A stretch of DNA of 19,326 nt, from assembly GCA_003979035.1 (NCBI GenBank), contig RXOA01000136.1, forward strand, positions 1 to 19,326, written 5' to 3'. Within the stretch, counting starts at the first letter, position 1; every line of letters starts with the position of its first letter. Shown here piece after piece: positions 6,439-14,940 of the stretch. A model generated the notes under the pieces. The model ran no database searches. It was not told where the DNA came from and saw only the letters and a program-made list of their open reading frames with translations. Source of the stretch: Candidatus Bipolaricaulota bacterium (GTDB lineage Bacteria > Bipolaricaulota > Bipolaricaulia > UBA7950 > UBA9294). Both the position numbers and the translations under genes were made by a program.

Positions 6439-7096
6439 GACGGTGTTGTTTCTGGATCGAAGGGCGTTCTGGGGGTATCTCGGGTTCGCCGTTCTGTGCG
6501 GGCTTGCGGCAGTCATCTCCTTGCCTCCGGCCCGATCCGTCTCAACGTTCGGCTCGTTCCTGTTCCTTCAGGATGTGCCGGTGTACTTTCATGTCTTCCT
6601 CTTTGCGTTGACGCTTCTTGCGGTTCGCGACGGATTGGTTGGCGCGGATCGCGGCCAGACTGGCTGGAGGGGGGATGCAGCACAGTTGATGCGCGGCGTT
6701 CTGGCATTGATCTTGGTTCTACCGCTCGCGATCCTCCAGCTTGGGCTCCACCCGGGGCGGATGGGTTCGATGCTCCTGTTTTTTCTCTTCGCCCTCTCGA
6801 TCTGGTGGGCAGTGGGGAGCATGACGAGATGGCTTGCCGGGGCCTGGGGGCGCCGTTGGGCACTGGCGGTTGCCTACGGATGGATTGCAGGCTACTGGTG
6901 CCTTTCCTTTGCCGCAGAGCGTTCGATTGTGACCGGACCGATCCGCGTTGCCGGGGCGTGGTTCGGTGGGGTCGGAGCAGCCGGCGCCGCTCTTGGTATG
7001 GACGCGGTGATCTCGTGGAGCTCAGCGCTTTCCGCTCTGGGCTTGCCGATCCTCTGGGGAATCGTTATTCTAGCACTCTTGCACCGAAGCTCATGA
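6410..7096 (+). CDS. Six-helix integral membrane protein of MoxR operon
   Basis: The protein is 228 residues and not recognised. About six hydrophobic helices are visible: near residues 20-38 (FWGYLGFAVLCGLAAVISL), 57-76 (YFHVFLFALTLLAV), 94-112 (VLALILVLPLAILQLGL), 119-138 (MLLFFLFALSIWWAV), 148-167 (LAVAYGWIAGYWCLSFA) and 206-224 (LGLPILWGIVILALL). The count would suit an ABC-2-type permease, but there is no ABC ATPase in the window, so I leave it unnamed. The start overlaps the previous gene by 29 bases. ATG 6410 follows GGAGG at only three bases, and GTG 6443, preceded by GGGAG, is a possible alternative start. Its position between two other membrane proteins and ahead of MoxR suggests a part in the same membrane complex; that is inference from context. 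Confidence 0.75.
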   Translation: MSSSRIREIETVLFLDRRAFWGYLGFAVLCGLAAVISLPPARSVSTFGSFLFLQDVPVYFHVFLFALTLLAVRDGLVGADRGQTGWRGDAAQLMRGVLALILVLPLAILQLGLHPGRMGSMLLFFLFALSIWWAVGSMTRWLAGAWGRRWALAVAYGWIAGYWCLSFAAERSIVTGPIRVAGAWFGGVGAAGAALGMDAVISWSSALSALGLPILWGIVILALLHRSS

Positions 7097-7106
7097 GGAG
7101 GACGCT

Positions 7107-8531
7107 GTGTTCAGCTTCTCGGACCTGTTGGTGCAGGTGGGGCGGCGACAGCGTAGGCAGCGTGGCTTGTACGGAGCGACATGGGTGTTTCTGTCGTTTA
7201 CGATTGTGGTCTGGGGCCTGTTTGCCGTCGATCTGATCGCTCCTGTTCTATCGTCCGATCGTCTCCTGATCTGCCTGTGGCTAGCCCCGGTGATTGCCTC
7301 GTTGCTGACATCCGCGATCGCATCGCGGCAACGCATCAACATCGGCGACCTTCTGTTGCGCATCGACCAACGCCTGGTGACGGGAGAACGTCTATCTTCC
7401 CTCTACGAAGTGAGCTTGCGGGACGGACCGGATGTCTTCCGATACCGGATCGAAAAGACGCTCCGCGGCAAGCCACTGCAGTGGCGACGGGCGACTCCCT
7501 TCCACCGGCCTACGCTCGCGATTCTCTGCGTGGCCGTTCTGCTGTGGGGCGGACTTGGGGGAATGGTTGCACGGACGTCGGGATCGAGCTTGAGCTCGGG
7601 CAATGAGGTTAGCGGGCTGCTTGCCGGTGGTGGCGTGCGTCTGGATCCTGACGGCGTGTCGCCCGCGGAAGAGGCGAGAAGCGGTGACGATGAACAGCCG
7701 GCAGATCGTTCCGGGGAGGGGGCCGAAGCCTGGTCGGAGGACACTTCCCGCATCCAAGGAACCGTTCTTGGATCATCGGCGCAGGTGGATGTGGATGATG
7801 ACTTGTTTGCGGCTCTTGCGGCGCTGGAGGCCTTCGTGACGACCGAAGTCGCGGTAACGGACGCCGGCTTCGGCGACTTGGAGCAAGATTCGGGCCGACG
7901 GGACGAGGCGCTTGCGCGGGCGCAGTCGCTTCTTGAATCCGCACAGAGCCGAATCTCCAGTGGGGAGACGATATCGCAAGCGGATCTGGACGAGATGAAC
8001 GCGCTGGCAACGACGCTCACCCGGACCTTCGATGAAACAACACTTGCTGCGCTGTCGGAATCTCCGGTGGCAAGCGGCGATTTGCGGGATGAACAAGCGG
8101 CGTATACGGAGTCTCTTGAAAACGAGGGCGGCAGCGCTGTGGGCGCCGATGGCCAAGAGCGCCGCGATGACATCGATCAAGAGGGGCAGTCTGCGGGGGA
8201 TTCATCTGCGGAAGAAGCGCTTGGCGAGTCCGGCGGGCTCGACGCGCCCGGCGCCGAGGGAACGCAGCGCCCGCTTGTTTCGGCGCTCGGCGCTCCGGGG
8301 TTCGTCACGGAGAGGCTTGGCGGTGCGCTGACAAGTGCGACGACGTTTCGCGAGTTGCTGACGCAAGGGATCCCTATTGAGCCGATCTACGACGCCGCCG
8401 GCGAGGCGGTCAGCGCCCTTCAGCTTGATCCTCTCTCCCTGCAGGCGATTGTCGAGCAGCGATCGCTGTCGATGCGTGAGCGGGATCTGATTGAGGCTTA
8501 CTTTCGAGCCATCACACAAGGAGGAACATGA
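7107..8531 (+). CDS. Three-helix membrane protein with acidic domain (MoxR-operon, DUF4175-like layout)
   Basis: The protein is 474 residues. GTG 7107 follows GAGGAGG at five bases. Two helices lie near 22-44 and 51-72, then a conserved-looking polar stretch (LLLRIDQRLVTGERLSSLYE, about 82-101), and a third helix near 135-153. After that comes a long acidic, low-complexity region rich in Asp, Glu, Gly, Ser and Ala (about 155-385), with helical segments of coiled-coil character around 225-310. The C-terminus ends RERDLIEAYFRAIT, resembling the 'R-D-L-I/V-x-x-Y-F' ending I associate with membrane proteins next to MoxR/DUF58 genes. Helix layout recalls DUF4175-type proteins, but that is only a resemblance. 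The stop overlaps the moxR start as ATGA, so translation is coupled. The acidic part would presumably lie on one face of the membrane and contact the ATPase or a vWA partner. Confidence 0.8.
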   Translation: MFSFSDLLVQVGRRQRRQRGLYGATWVFLSFTIVVWGLFAVDLIAPVLSSDRLLICLWLAPVIASLLTSAIASRQRINIGDLLLRIDQRLVTGERLSSLYEVSLRDGPDVFRYRIEKTLRGKPLQWRRATPFHRPTLAILCVAVLLWGGLGGMVARTSGSSLSSGNEVSGLLAGGGVRLDPDGVSPAEEARSGDDEQPADRSGEGAEAWSEDTSRIQGTVLGSSAQVDVDDDLFAALAALEAFVTTEVAVTDAGFGDLEQDSGRRDEALARAQSLLESAQSRISSGETISQADLDEMNALATTLTRTFDETTLAALSESPVASGDLRDEQAAYTESLENEGGSAVGADGQERRDDIDQEGQSAGDSSAEEALGESGGLDAPGAEGTQRPLVSALGAPGFVTERLGGALTSATTFRELLTQGIPIEPIYDAAGEAVSALQLDPLSLQAIVEQRSLSMRERDLIEAYFRAITQGGT

Positions 8532-9511
8532 TCACGGAGCGGCAACTTGACGAGGCCACGCTGGCCTTCGGGAGATTGCGAGAAGCGATATCCGACGTGA
8601 TCGTTGGTCACGAGGAAATCGTCTCGGGATCGTTGATTGCACTGCTTTGCGGAGGCAACCTTCTTCTGGAAGGTGTCCCCGGTCTCGGCAAGACACTGCT
8701 TGTTCGAACACTCGCCAGCGCTTTGGGACTCAGCTTTTCCCGGATCCAGTTCACGCCGGACCTGATGCCCGCCGACATTGTCGGGACGGACATTCTCACG
8801 GAGGAGAACGGACACAGAGGGTTCTCGTTTTCTGCGGGTCCGGTGTTTGCGCACATCGTTCTTGCCGACGAAGTGAACCGGGCCACACCGAAGACGCAAT
8901 CCGCTCTGCTCGAAGCGATGGAGGAGCGAACGGTCACTGTGGGGCGGGTTACGCATCCGCTTGAGGAGCCGTTCATGGTTCTTGCTACTGAGAATCCGAT
9001 TGAGATGGAAGGGACGTATCCTCTTCCGGAGGCGCAAGTGGATCGATTCCTCATGAAGCTCGAAGTGCACACTCCGACCGAGGATGAGCTTGTCGAGATC
9101 TCACGGAGAAACACCGAAGGGCAAGGAATTGTGCTCCCCGATGCGGTGGCCTCTCGTGAAGACATCCTTTCGGCGCGAGCGGTCGTGAGGGAGATTCCCG
9201 TAGGGGAAGGATTAAGGAAGTTCGTCGCCCGGTTGGTCCTCGCGACGCATGCACAGACGGATTCGGCGCCTCAGATGGTGAAGGACTACGTTGAATACGG
9301 GGCAAGTCCTCGGGCGGCGATCGCCATCCTTCAAGCGGCCAAGGCGCACGCGTTCTTGGCCGGCGAGCCGAATGTTCGCGTTCGTGATGTCGAGGTGATC
9401 CATCGCGCGGCGCTTGTGCACCGCGTTCTTCTGAATTTCCGCGGAGATGCAGAAGGGATTGACGTATCCGATGTGATTTCGGACGTGTGGCGCCGGACGA
9501 GAGTGTCATGA
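8528..9511 (+). CDS. MoxR-family AAA+ ATPase
   Basis: MoxR proteins are cytoplasmic hexameric AAA+ ATPases that act as chaperones, usually with a vWA-domain partner. The protein is 327 residues, the normal family length. In order: Walker A GVPGLGKT at 49-56, Walker B VLADE at 111-115, the MoxR signature around NRATPKTQSALLEAMEER (117-134), sensor 1 in ATENP (Asn156), YPLPEAQVDRF (164-174) with the presumed arginine finger, and sensor 2 in GASPRAA (259-264). All catalytic residues are intact. It overlaps its neighbours by ATGA at both ends. DUF58 and vWA genes follow directly, the standard arrangement. I give no symbol because 'moxR' is used loosely for many subfamilies, and the leading genes here do not match one I know. 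Confidence 0.96.
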   Translation: MITERQLDEATLAFGRLREAISDVIVGHEEIVSGSLIALLCGGNLLLEGVPGLGKTLLVRTLASALGLSFSRIQFTPDLMPADIVGTDILTEENGHRGFSFSAGPVFAHIVLADEVNRATPKTQSALLEAMEERTVTVGRVTHPLEEPFMVLATENPIEMEGTYPLPEAQVDRFLMKLEVHTPTEDELVEISRRNTEGQGIVLPDAVASREDILSARAVVREIPVGEGLRKFVARLVLATHAQTDSAPQMVKDYVEYGASPRAAIAILQAAKAHAFLAGEPNVRVRDVEVIHRAALVHRVLLNFRGDAEGIDVSDVISDVWRRTRVS

Positions 9512-10389
9512 CCCCCGCCCTCTACGACAAAGCGCTCTTCGACAGTTTGTCCGGCCTTCGTTTCGCTTTTCACGGGAGACATCGTGGGCGGTTCGAGGGC
9601 CTACATGCTTCGCCACGCTCGGGAGTGAGCCTGGAGTTCGCCGACTATCGCGATTACTGCTTGGGAGACGATATCCGCTATGTGGACTGGAAGGTTCTCG
9701 GGCGACTGGATCGAGTCGTCGTGAAGACTTTCGTTCGTGAGGAGGACGTCCCGATCAGTGTTCTCGTAGACCTGTCCGCATCGATGGGAATCGGATCGCC
9801 GTCGAAAGCCGACTACGCGGCTCAGCTTGCGGTGGCAATCTCCTACGTGGCGCTAAAGGAACTTGACCGCGTCGGGCTCTACCCATTCAGCGAGGCCCTT
9901 CACCCCCCGCTTCCGCCACGCCATGGAATGCGCCAATTGGCGAAAGTCTTCGAATCCCTGCGTGCCACGACTCCAGGAGGGATGACATCCATTGATGAGG
10001 CGCTTGGGGCATTCGCGGCCCAGTCCCGGGAGAACGGATTGGTGTTCGTGCTGAGTGACTTTCTCACCGAACGAGGCTGGCAGGAGGGGCTGCTGCGTCT
10101 TCTTCATCGCGGCGACCGGATCGTTGTGGTTCAGATTCTGAGCGCCGAGGATCTTCAACCGCGCATCGAAGGAATTGCGCAACTCGTCGATGTGGAGACG
10201 AATCGCTCGATCGAGCTGACGGTCGGCCCCGCGACAAGGGCGCAGTATCGCAAGTCGCTCGAGAAGCGTCTTCAGGAGCTCGAGCGATTCGCTGCTCGCC
10301 ATCAAGTCGCGCACGTGGTCGCTTCGACCGATCTCCCAATCAGGGCGTTGTTCCACGAAGTGTTTCGCCGAAGCGGGGTGTTGGCATGA
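9508..10389 (+). CDS. DUF58-domain vWA-like protein
   Basis: The protein is 293 residues. DUF58 proteins are partners of MoxR ATPases. The signature SGVSLEFADYRDYCLGDD continuing to IRYVDWKVLGR spans about 38-66. A vWA-like fold follows with a metal-ion-dependent adhesion site: Asp88-Leu-Ser-Ala-Ser92, a Thr near 160 (GGMTS), and VLSDF near 181-185. No membrane helix is visible, so it is probably cytoplasmic or peripheral. ATG 9508 overlaps the moxR stop as ATGA. An ATG 21 bases upstream is possible but unneeded. It overlaps the next gene again as ATGA at 10386. The complete MIDAS suggests it binds a divalent metal and a protein ligand; the partner is unknown. Confidence 0.94.
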   Translation: MTPALYDKALFDSLSGLRFAFHGRHRGRFEGLHASPRSGVSLEFADYRDYCLGDDIRYVDWKVLGRLDRVVVKTFVREEDVPISVLVDLSASMGIGSPSKADYAAQLAVAISYVALKELDRVGLYPFSEALHPPLPPRHGMRQLAKVFESLRATTPGGMTSIDEALGAFAAQSRENGLVFVLSDFLTERGWQEGLLRLLHRGDRIVVVQILSAEDLQPRIEGIAQLVDVETNRSIELTVGPATRAQYRKSLEKRLQELERFAARHQVAHVVASTDLPIRALFHEVFRRSGVLA

Positions 10390-12254
10390 TCTGGGCCCGC
10401 GCAGGCTATCTGAGCTTGTTCGGGTTGACGGTCCTCGTGCCGTTGATCTACTTCCTTCGCGCGCGCAATTTGCGCCATCAAGTATCGGCCGTTTTCTTGT
10501 GGGAGACGCTGCAACACGGACATCGGACGCGGCTGGCAAGGTTCCGCCCCCAGCTGGACTGGGTCCTGTTTGCGCAACTTGCCGGGCTTGTGTTGTTGAT
10601 CATTGCCGCTGCGGGACCTGCATTGCGCATCAGACAGCCTACGCTCTCCGCGATGGCGATCGTGATCGATGGGAGCGCGAGCATGCAGGGAACGACATCC
10701 ACCGGACGCTCCAAGGCGGAAGAAGCAAGGGCGCGAGCTCTGGAGATCCTGGATGCGTTTCCGGCGACGCCGGTGACTGTGATCCAGCTGTCGCTGAGCC
10801 CTACGATTCTCGCGCCGCTCGGAAGCGATCACGATGCCGCTCGGGTCGCGATCGCCGGATTCGAGCCGAATTGGACGGGAAACGGGACGATCGCCTCTTT
10901 GAATACATTGCTCGACAGCCAGCAAGCTTCCGACCAGTACGAACAGGTGTTTCTGATTAGCGATCGTACCGTGACGGATCCTCCCCGCTCGCTTCCGGTG
11001 CAGCAAGTATGGATCAGCAGTGCCGGCAATCTCTCGATTGACGCATTCAACGTTCGGATCCAGCCGAATGGCGACGGAGTCGTCGTCTTTGCCGGGGTCC
11101 GCAACGATGATTCGGAGTATCGCGAAACGGAGCTTCGCGTCAGTGACGGATCAAGCCGGGTTCGACTCCCGCTTGTTCTCGCTCCTGGAGAGCGGCAAAC
11201 CTTTGTCTTGCCGTTCCCCACGGCAAACGGCATCGCGTACACCGCCGAATTGACGCCGAAGGATGGGGCGCCTTTCGACGATCTCCGGTACTACGTCTTG
11301 CCGCAGTCCATGCCGCGCAAGGCTTCATGGATTGGCGAGAACGATCCGTTTCTGCGTGCCGCGGTTGAGGTCTCCGGTCCGATTGTGTGGACGGACGCGA
11401 TGGCGGAAGCCGAGTTCATCGTGGTCAACGGATATGCCGCGCTTCTCGATCGCGAACATGAGGGAGGCGCGCTTCCCGAAGGGAACCTGCTGCTCGTGTC
11501 GATGATCGAGGAACCGGCAAACGAAGTCTCGGGCGAGGGGACTGCGGCCTATGCGCCGATGCGAGCTGTCGCCGCCGGCGATCCTATTCTTCAGGGCATT
11601 TCCGCGGACGCGCTTCGCGTCGACATTGCCTCGTTGTCCGAGGGCGAATCGTCACCACGGCTCCCCGGAGACGGTGTGACGCTTCTCACAGCTTTCGAGC
11701 AGGATGTCCTTGTGGCGGGCGTGACGAAGACAGGGCGCTGGATTGCCCTGATCCCAGACCTGTGGAGGACGAATCTTCCGTTATCGATTGACTTCCCGCT
11801 GCTAGTCGCCAACGCGATCGAGCATCTCTCCCCGCGCGCTCAGCTCGCGGGGTGGGAGCAGATGGAGCCGGGACAGGCGATCGACCTTGGCTGGGCCGGC
11901 CCGGTGGGGCAGGTGATCGATCCCAACGGTGACTTCGTCCAAGGGGCAGCCGCTACCGATGGATCGCGACGAGATGACGCGGAGGATGTCGGCCCGGGTG
12001 GAGTCCTTCTTGCTGACATGCCAGGATTCTACGAAATCCTTGCCCCTTCCGGATCGATCCTAATGGCATTCAATGTCGCTGTCGGTGAGTCCGAAATCAC
12101 CACGACCCGAGAGGCTGCCGACACGATCCTCGGTGTGCGAACGGAAGCGGCTTTGTTCGCGATCTGGCCCTGGATTGCGCTGGCGGCGTGCGTCATCCTG
12201 GTCATCGAGGCCGCCGTGTACCACGGTGCGTGGTCGGCGAGGAGTCGCCGATGA
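10386..12254 (+). CDS. BatA-like membrane protein with vWA domain
   Basis: The protein is 622 residues. The first 80 residues match the BatA/aerotolerance N-terminal layout: a helix at about 3-24 (LSLFGLTVLVPLIYFL), the stretch RARNLRHQVSAVFLWETLQH, then a second helix at 57-79. A vWA domain follows at once with MIDAS Asp95-Gly-Ser-Ala-Ser99-Met, and a later VFLISDR strand. The middle part (about 215-560) is beta-rich and includes a region of glutamine-amidotransferase-like character (EFIVVNGYAALLD). A single C-terminal helix (about 590-610, IALAACVILVIEAAVY) ends in a basic tail. The protein thus has membrane helices at both ends, with the bulk between them. It overlaps both neighbours by ATGA. 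In known Bat loci such proteins pair with MoxR; the actual role is unsettled. Confidence 0.9.
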   Translation: MIWARAGYLSLFGLTVLVPLIYFLRARNLRHQVSAVFLWETLQHGHRTRLARFRPQLDWVLFAQLAGLVLLIIAAAGPALRIRQPTLSAMAIVIDGSASMQGTTSTGRSKAEEARARALEILDAFPATPVTVIQLSLSPTILAPLGSDHDAARVAIAGFEPNWTGNGTIASLNTLLDSQQASDQYEQVFLISDRTVTDPPRSLPVQQVWISSAGNLSIDAFNVRIQPNGDGVVVFAGVRNDDSEYRETELRVSDGSSRVRLPLVLAPGERQTFVLPFPTANGIAYTAELTPKDGAPFDDLRYYVLPQSMPRKASWIGENDPFLRAAVEVSGPIVWTDAMAEAEFIVVNGYAALLDREHEGGALPEGNLLLVSMIEEPANEVSGEGTAAYAPMRAVAAGDPILQGISADALRVDIASLSEGESSPRLPGDGVTLLTAFEQDVLVAGVTKTGRWIALIPDLWRTNLPLSIDFPLLVANAIEHLSPRAQLAGWEQMEPGQAIDLGWAGPVGQVIDPNGDFVQGAAATDGSRRDDAEDVGPGGVLLADMPGFYEILAPSGSILMAFNVAVGESEITTTREAADTILGVRTEAALFAIWPWIALAACVILVIEAAVYHGAWSARSRR

Positions 12255-14767
12255 TCGGCGCCGGGATGCCGATCGGCCTTGCGAACCCATGGATGCTGTT
12301 GTCGCTCGCGATTCCCGTGATCATCGCCCTGGTCTGGCATCAACCTCGACGAGGGATCGTACTGCGTTTGCTGGCCGTGACCGCTGCAATCATCGCCACT
12401 GCAGGACCGGAGTGGCATGTCAGCCAGATGACCTCGGATGCGGTCATCCTGATTGACCGATCAGCAAGTGTGACGGCACTATCGACCCCCGCGGACGTGA
12501 CGGAATGGGTGGACGCTGTGCGATCGACCCACCCTGATGCGAACTGGGGAGGGGTGGCGTTTGGTGCGGAAGCGGACATCATCGCTCTGCCCGATCAACC
12601 GTGGATGTCTGCGATTGCCGCCGGCGCGTCCCCGATCGGCGAGGCGACGGACCTCAGGGCCGGAGTCGAAGCGGCGGTTTCTCTGATTGCCGGTGGAAGC
12701 GGAGGCGAAATCATCCTTCTCAGCGATGGCGCGATCACATCGGGGCTGTTCGAGGGGATCGCCATGGCGAGAGAGGCGGGGGTTCCCATTTCCACGCTGG
12801 CGATGCCCGTTATCGAGGGCATGGATGCGGCGATGATGCGTCTGGATCTTCCGGAGACGGTCGATGTTGGGCGGGGATTTCTCGTGACGGCGTCGATCGA
12901 CTCAAACACGGAGGCCGATGCAGTGATCACGTTCTACCGCGATGGCGACCTCCTCGATTCAAGGGATGTCACTCTGTTCGCCGGACGTACCGATGTTTCG
13001 ATCGTCAGTGAACTGAGTGTCCCCGGGATGGCAACGTATCGCGTGATCGTCAAGGCAGACGGTGATCGAGTTGCCGGCAACGATGCTCTCTCGGCGATGG
13101 TCCGAACGAACGAGCGCCCATCGTTGCTCCTGATTCACAGTGAACCGGTGGACATCCTGGAAGCCCTTCTTCAGGCATCAGGGCGGTCCTACGTCCACGC
13201 TGATCACGTTCCCGACACGGTCCAACTGGCGGGATACCATCAAGTCATCCTCTCGGGGATGCCGTTGGCGGCCCTCAGCTCAAGCGATGTCGCGCGCCTT
13301 GAAGCGTACGTGCGCGATGTCGGCGGAGCGCTTCTTGTCGTTCAGGGGCCGTCCGAGTTGAGTGGAATCCCGCCCGGCGAACTGGAACGGCTTCTTCCCG
13401 TGTCGTACTCGGTTCCGGAGCAGGCCCAGGAGGCTGATCTGCTCGTCATATTCGTGTTGGATCGCTCGGGGAGCATGCGCAATTTCGCGGCCGGAGGGAT
13501 GAAAATCGACCTCCTCAAGCAAGCGACGGTTGCTGCCGTGAATCTACTGCCTGACGAAGCTTTGATTGGTGTCGTCGGGTTCGACGTGGCGTACGACTGG
13601 ATCGTCCCGTTGCAGCGCGTCGAGAATCGTGATGCCTTCTTCTCGGGCCTGCAGAGCATGCAGGCCGGGGGAGGGACGGATCTCTTCTATCCGCTGTCAA
13701 GCGCCCTGATGCAGGCCGCTGCCGCCGATGCGCGTGTTCGACATGTCCTGCTGTTCACCGATGGGCGCACGGTAGAGGGAATCCATGACTACGATGAATT
13801 GATCGATCAGATTGCATCTCAGGAAGATGTCAAAGTCTCAGTCGTCGCGATCGGCTCCAACCCTAACCGCGAATTCCTCGCGCGCTTCGTGGAGGCCGGT
13901 GACGGCGAGCTCTACGAAGCAACCGATTACGGCGAGCTGCCGGAGATTTCGATGCGAGCCATCCGGCGGTTCAGTCAGAGTCGATTCGTGCTGGACACGG
14001 GGGCGGTGTCGGGAACCATGGCGGTGGGGGATCTCCATTCGATCCCGTCGATTGGCGGCCATTCGGTGACGTACGAGAAACCGTCATCCGAAGTGCTCCT
14101 TTGGGCCGACACGGGCACCAGGAAGGATCCCCTGTTCATTCGCTGGCGGAACGGGCGCGGAAACGTTGCCGTGCTCAACACGGATCTTCAGGGGCAATGG
14201 TCCGCGGACTGGGTCGCTTGGGAGAAGGCGGCCCTGCTTGTTGACAGCCTGCTCGCAGCGATTCCGGGCATGCCGACCGCAACGGGAGTCAGTGTCGAGG
14301 TGGCTGTCTCATCAACGGACCTCACTGTATGGGTGGATGCGAGGGACGAAGCGAACGCTTATGCGAACTTCCTCGACCTTGAGGCGAGGCTGCTCCCTGG
14401 CCTCGGCGCCATCGATCTGGTGCAGGTCGCCCCCGGGCTGTACGAGGGCGTGTTCGCGGCGCCGGGAGAGGGCGCGTATGCGATCCAGCTTGTCGATCGC
14501 ACGCGGCAGCTCCTGCACACTCAAGCGTTCGCCATTCCTTACTCCGACGAGTACGGGCTTGGCGGGTCCGATCGAGATCTGCTACAACGTATTGCCTTCG
14601 AAACTGGAGGACGCTACCTCGGAGTGCCTTCTGATCTTGTCTTGTCGTCATCCACGGAGAGGATGCGCGCGATTGAGCTCTATCCGTACGTGCTTCTCGG
14701 GTCAGTGATGTTGTTGCTTCTTGATCTTGTCGCTCGCAAGTTGCCGGCGCTTCGGCGCCGTCGATGA
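12251..14767 (+). CDS. Large membrane protein with two vWA domains
   Basis: The protein is 838 residues. The N-terminus has two helices (about 13-29 and 37-52), then a first vWA domain with MIDAS DRSAS at 69-73. A middle part (about 290-375) has the amidotransferase-like pattern of a short helix plus YHQVILSGMPLAAL and GGALLVVQGPSEL. A second, more canonical vWA domain begins at about 397, with MIDAS DRSGSM at 404-409 and GGGTDLFYPL at about 473-482, a strand VLLFTDG, and VSVVAIGS. A beta-rich region follows, then one C-terminal helix (about 806-826, YPYVLLGSVMLLLLDL) and a basic end. The start at 12251 gives an ATGA overlap with the BatA-like gene, so a start 63 bases upstream is rejected. 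It is the last gene of the operon. Function beyond a metal-dependent adhesion or scaffold role with MoxR cannot be stated. Confidence 0.9.
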   Translation: MIGAGMPIGLANPWMLLSLAIPVIIALVWHQPRRGIVLRLLAVTAAIIATAGPEWHVSQMTSDAVILIDRSASVTALSTPADVTEWVDAVRSTHPDANWGGVAFGAEADIIALPDQPWMSAIAAGASPIGEATDLRAGVEAAVSLIAGGSGGEIILLSDGAITSGLFEGIAMAREAGVPISTLAMPVIEGMDAAMMRLDLPETVDVGRGFLVTASIDSNTEADAVITFYRDGDLLDSRDVTLFAGRTDVSIVSELSVPGMATYRVIVKADGDRVAGNDALSAMVRTNERPSLLLIHSEPVDILEALLQASGRSYVHADHVPDTVQLAGYHQVILSGMPLAALSSSDVARLEAYVRDVGGALLVVQGPSELSGIPPGELERLLPVSYSVPEQAQEADLLVIFVLDRSGSMRNFAAGGMKIDLLKQATVAAVNLLPDEALIGVVGFDVAYDWIVPLQRVENRDAFFSGLQSMQAGGGTDLFYPLSSALMQAAAADARVRHVLLFTDGRTVEGIHDYDELIDQIASQEDVKVSVVAIGSNPNREFLARFVEAGDGELYEATDYGELPEISMRAIRRFSQSRFVLDTGAVSGTMAVGDLHSIPSIGGHSVTYEKPSSEVLLWADTGTRKDPLFIRWRNGRGNVAVLNTDLQGQWSADWVAWEKAALLVDSLLAAIPGMPTATGVSVEVAVSSTDLTVWVDARDEANAYANFLDLEARLLPGLGAIDLVQVAPGLYEGVFAAPGEGAYAIQLVDRTRQLLHTQAFAIPYSDEYGLGGSDRDLLQRIAFETGGRYLGVPSDLVLSSSTERMRAIELYPYVLLGSVMLLLLDLVARKLPALRRRR

Positions 14768-14793
14768 AGAGAAGACTGCGGTTGTCAAGGAGA

Positions 14794-14823
14794 TTGGAAC
14801 CGATGCGATCCCTCATCTATAAT
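14794..14823 (+). promoter_or_regulatory. sigma70 promoter of tRNA-Pro and dnaX
   Basis: TTGGAA at 14794-14799 and a perfect TATAAT at 14818-14823 are separated by 18 bases. Transcription should begin near 14830, about nine bases before the mature tRNA. A TTGTCA at 14782 is closer to the -35 consensus, but 30 bases from the -10 is too far. Confidence 0.8.
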
Positions 14824-14838
14824 GCGAAAAACGTCCAC

Positions 14839-14912
14839 CGGGGAGTGGCGCAGCCTGGTAGCGCGCCTGCTTTGGGAGCAGGAGGCCGCTGGTTCGAATC
14901 CAGTCTCCCCGA
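14839..14912 (+). tRNA. tRNA-Pro (anticodon UGG)
   Basis: The gene is 74 bases. Acceptor strands CGGGGAG and CTCCCCG pair perfectly, with discriminator A. The D arm pairs GCGC/GCGC. The anticodon stem pairs CCTGC/GCAGG around loop TTTGGGA, giving anticodon TGG. The T arm GCTGG TTCGAAT CCAGT carries the invariant TTCGA. CCA is not encoded, since CTT follows. It lies 28 bases upstream of dnaX, behind its own promoter. Confidence 0.98.
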
Positions 14913-14940
14913 CTTGTGAAGAGTGGAGTGGTGATTCAGG

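Noticed and set aside
14782..14787. TTGTCA as the -35 of the tRNA promoter
   Set aside because: It is 30 bases from the TATAAT; TTGGAA at 14794 gives a normal 18-base spacing.
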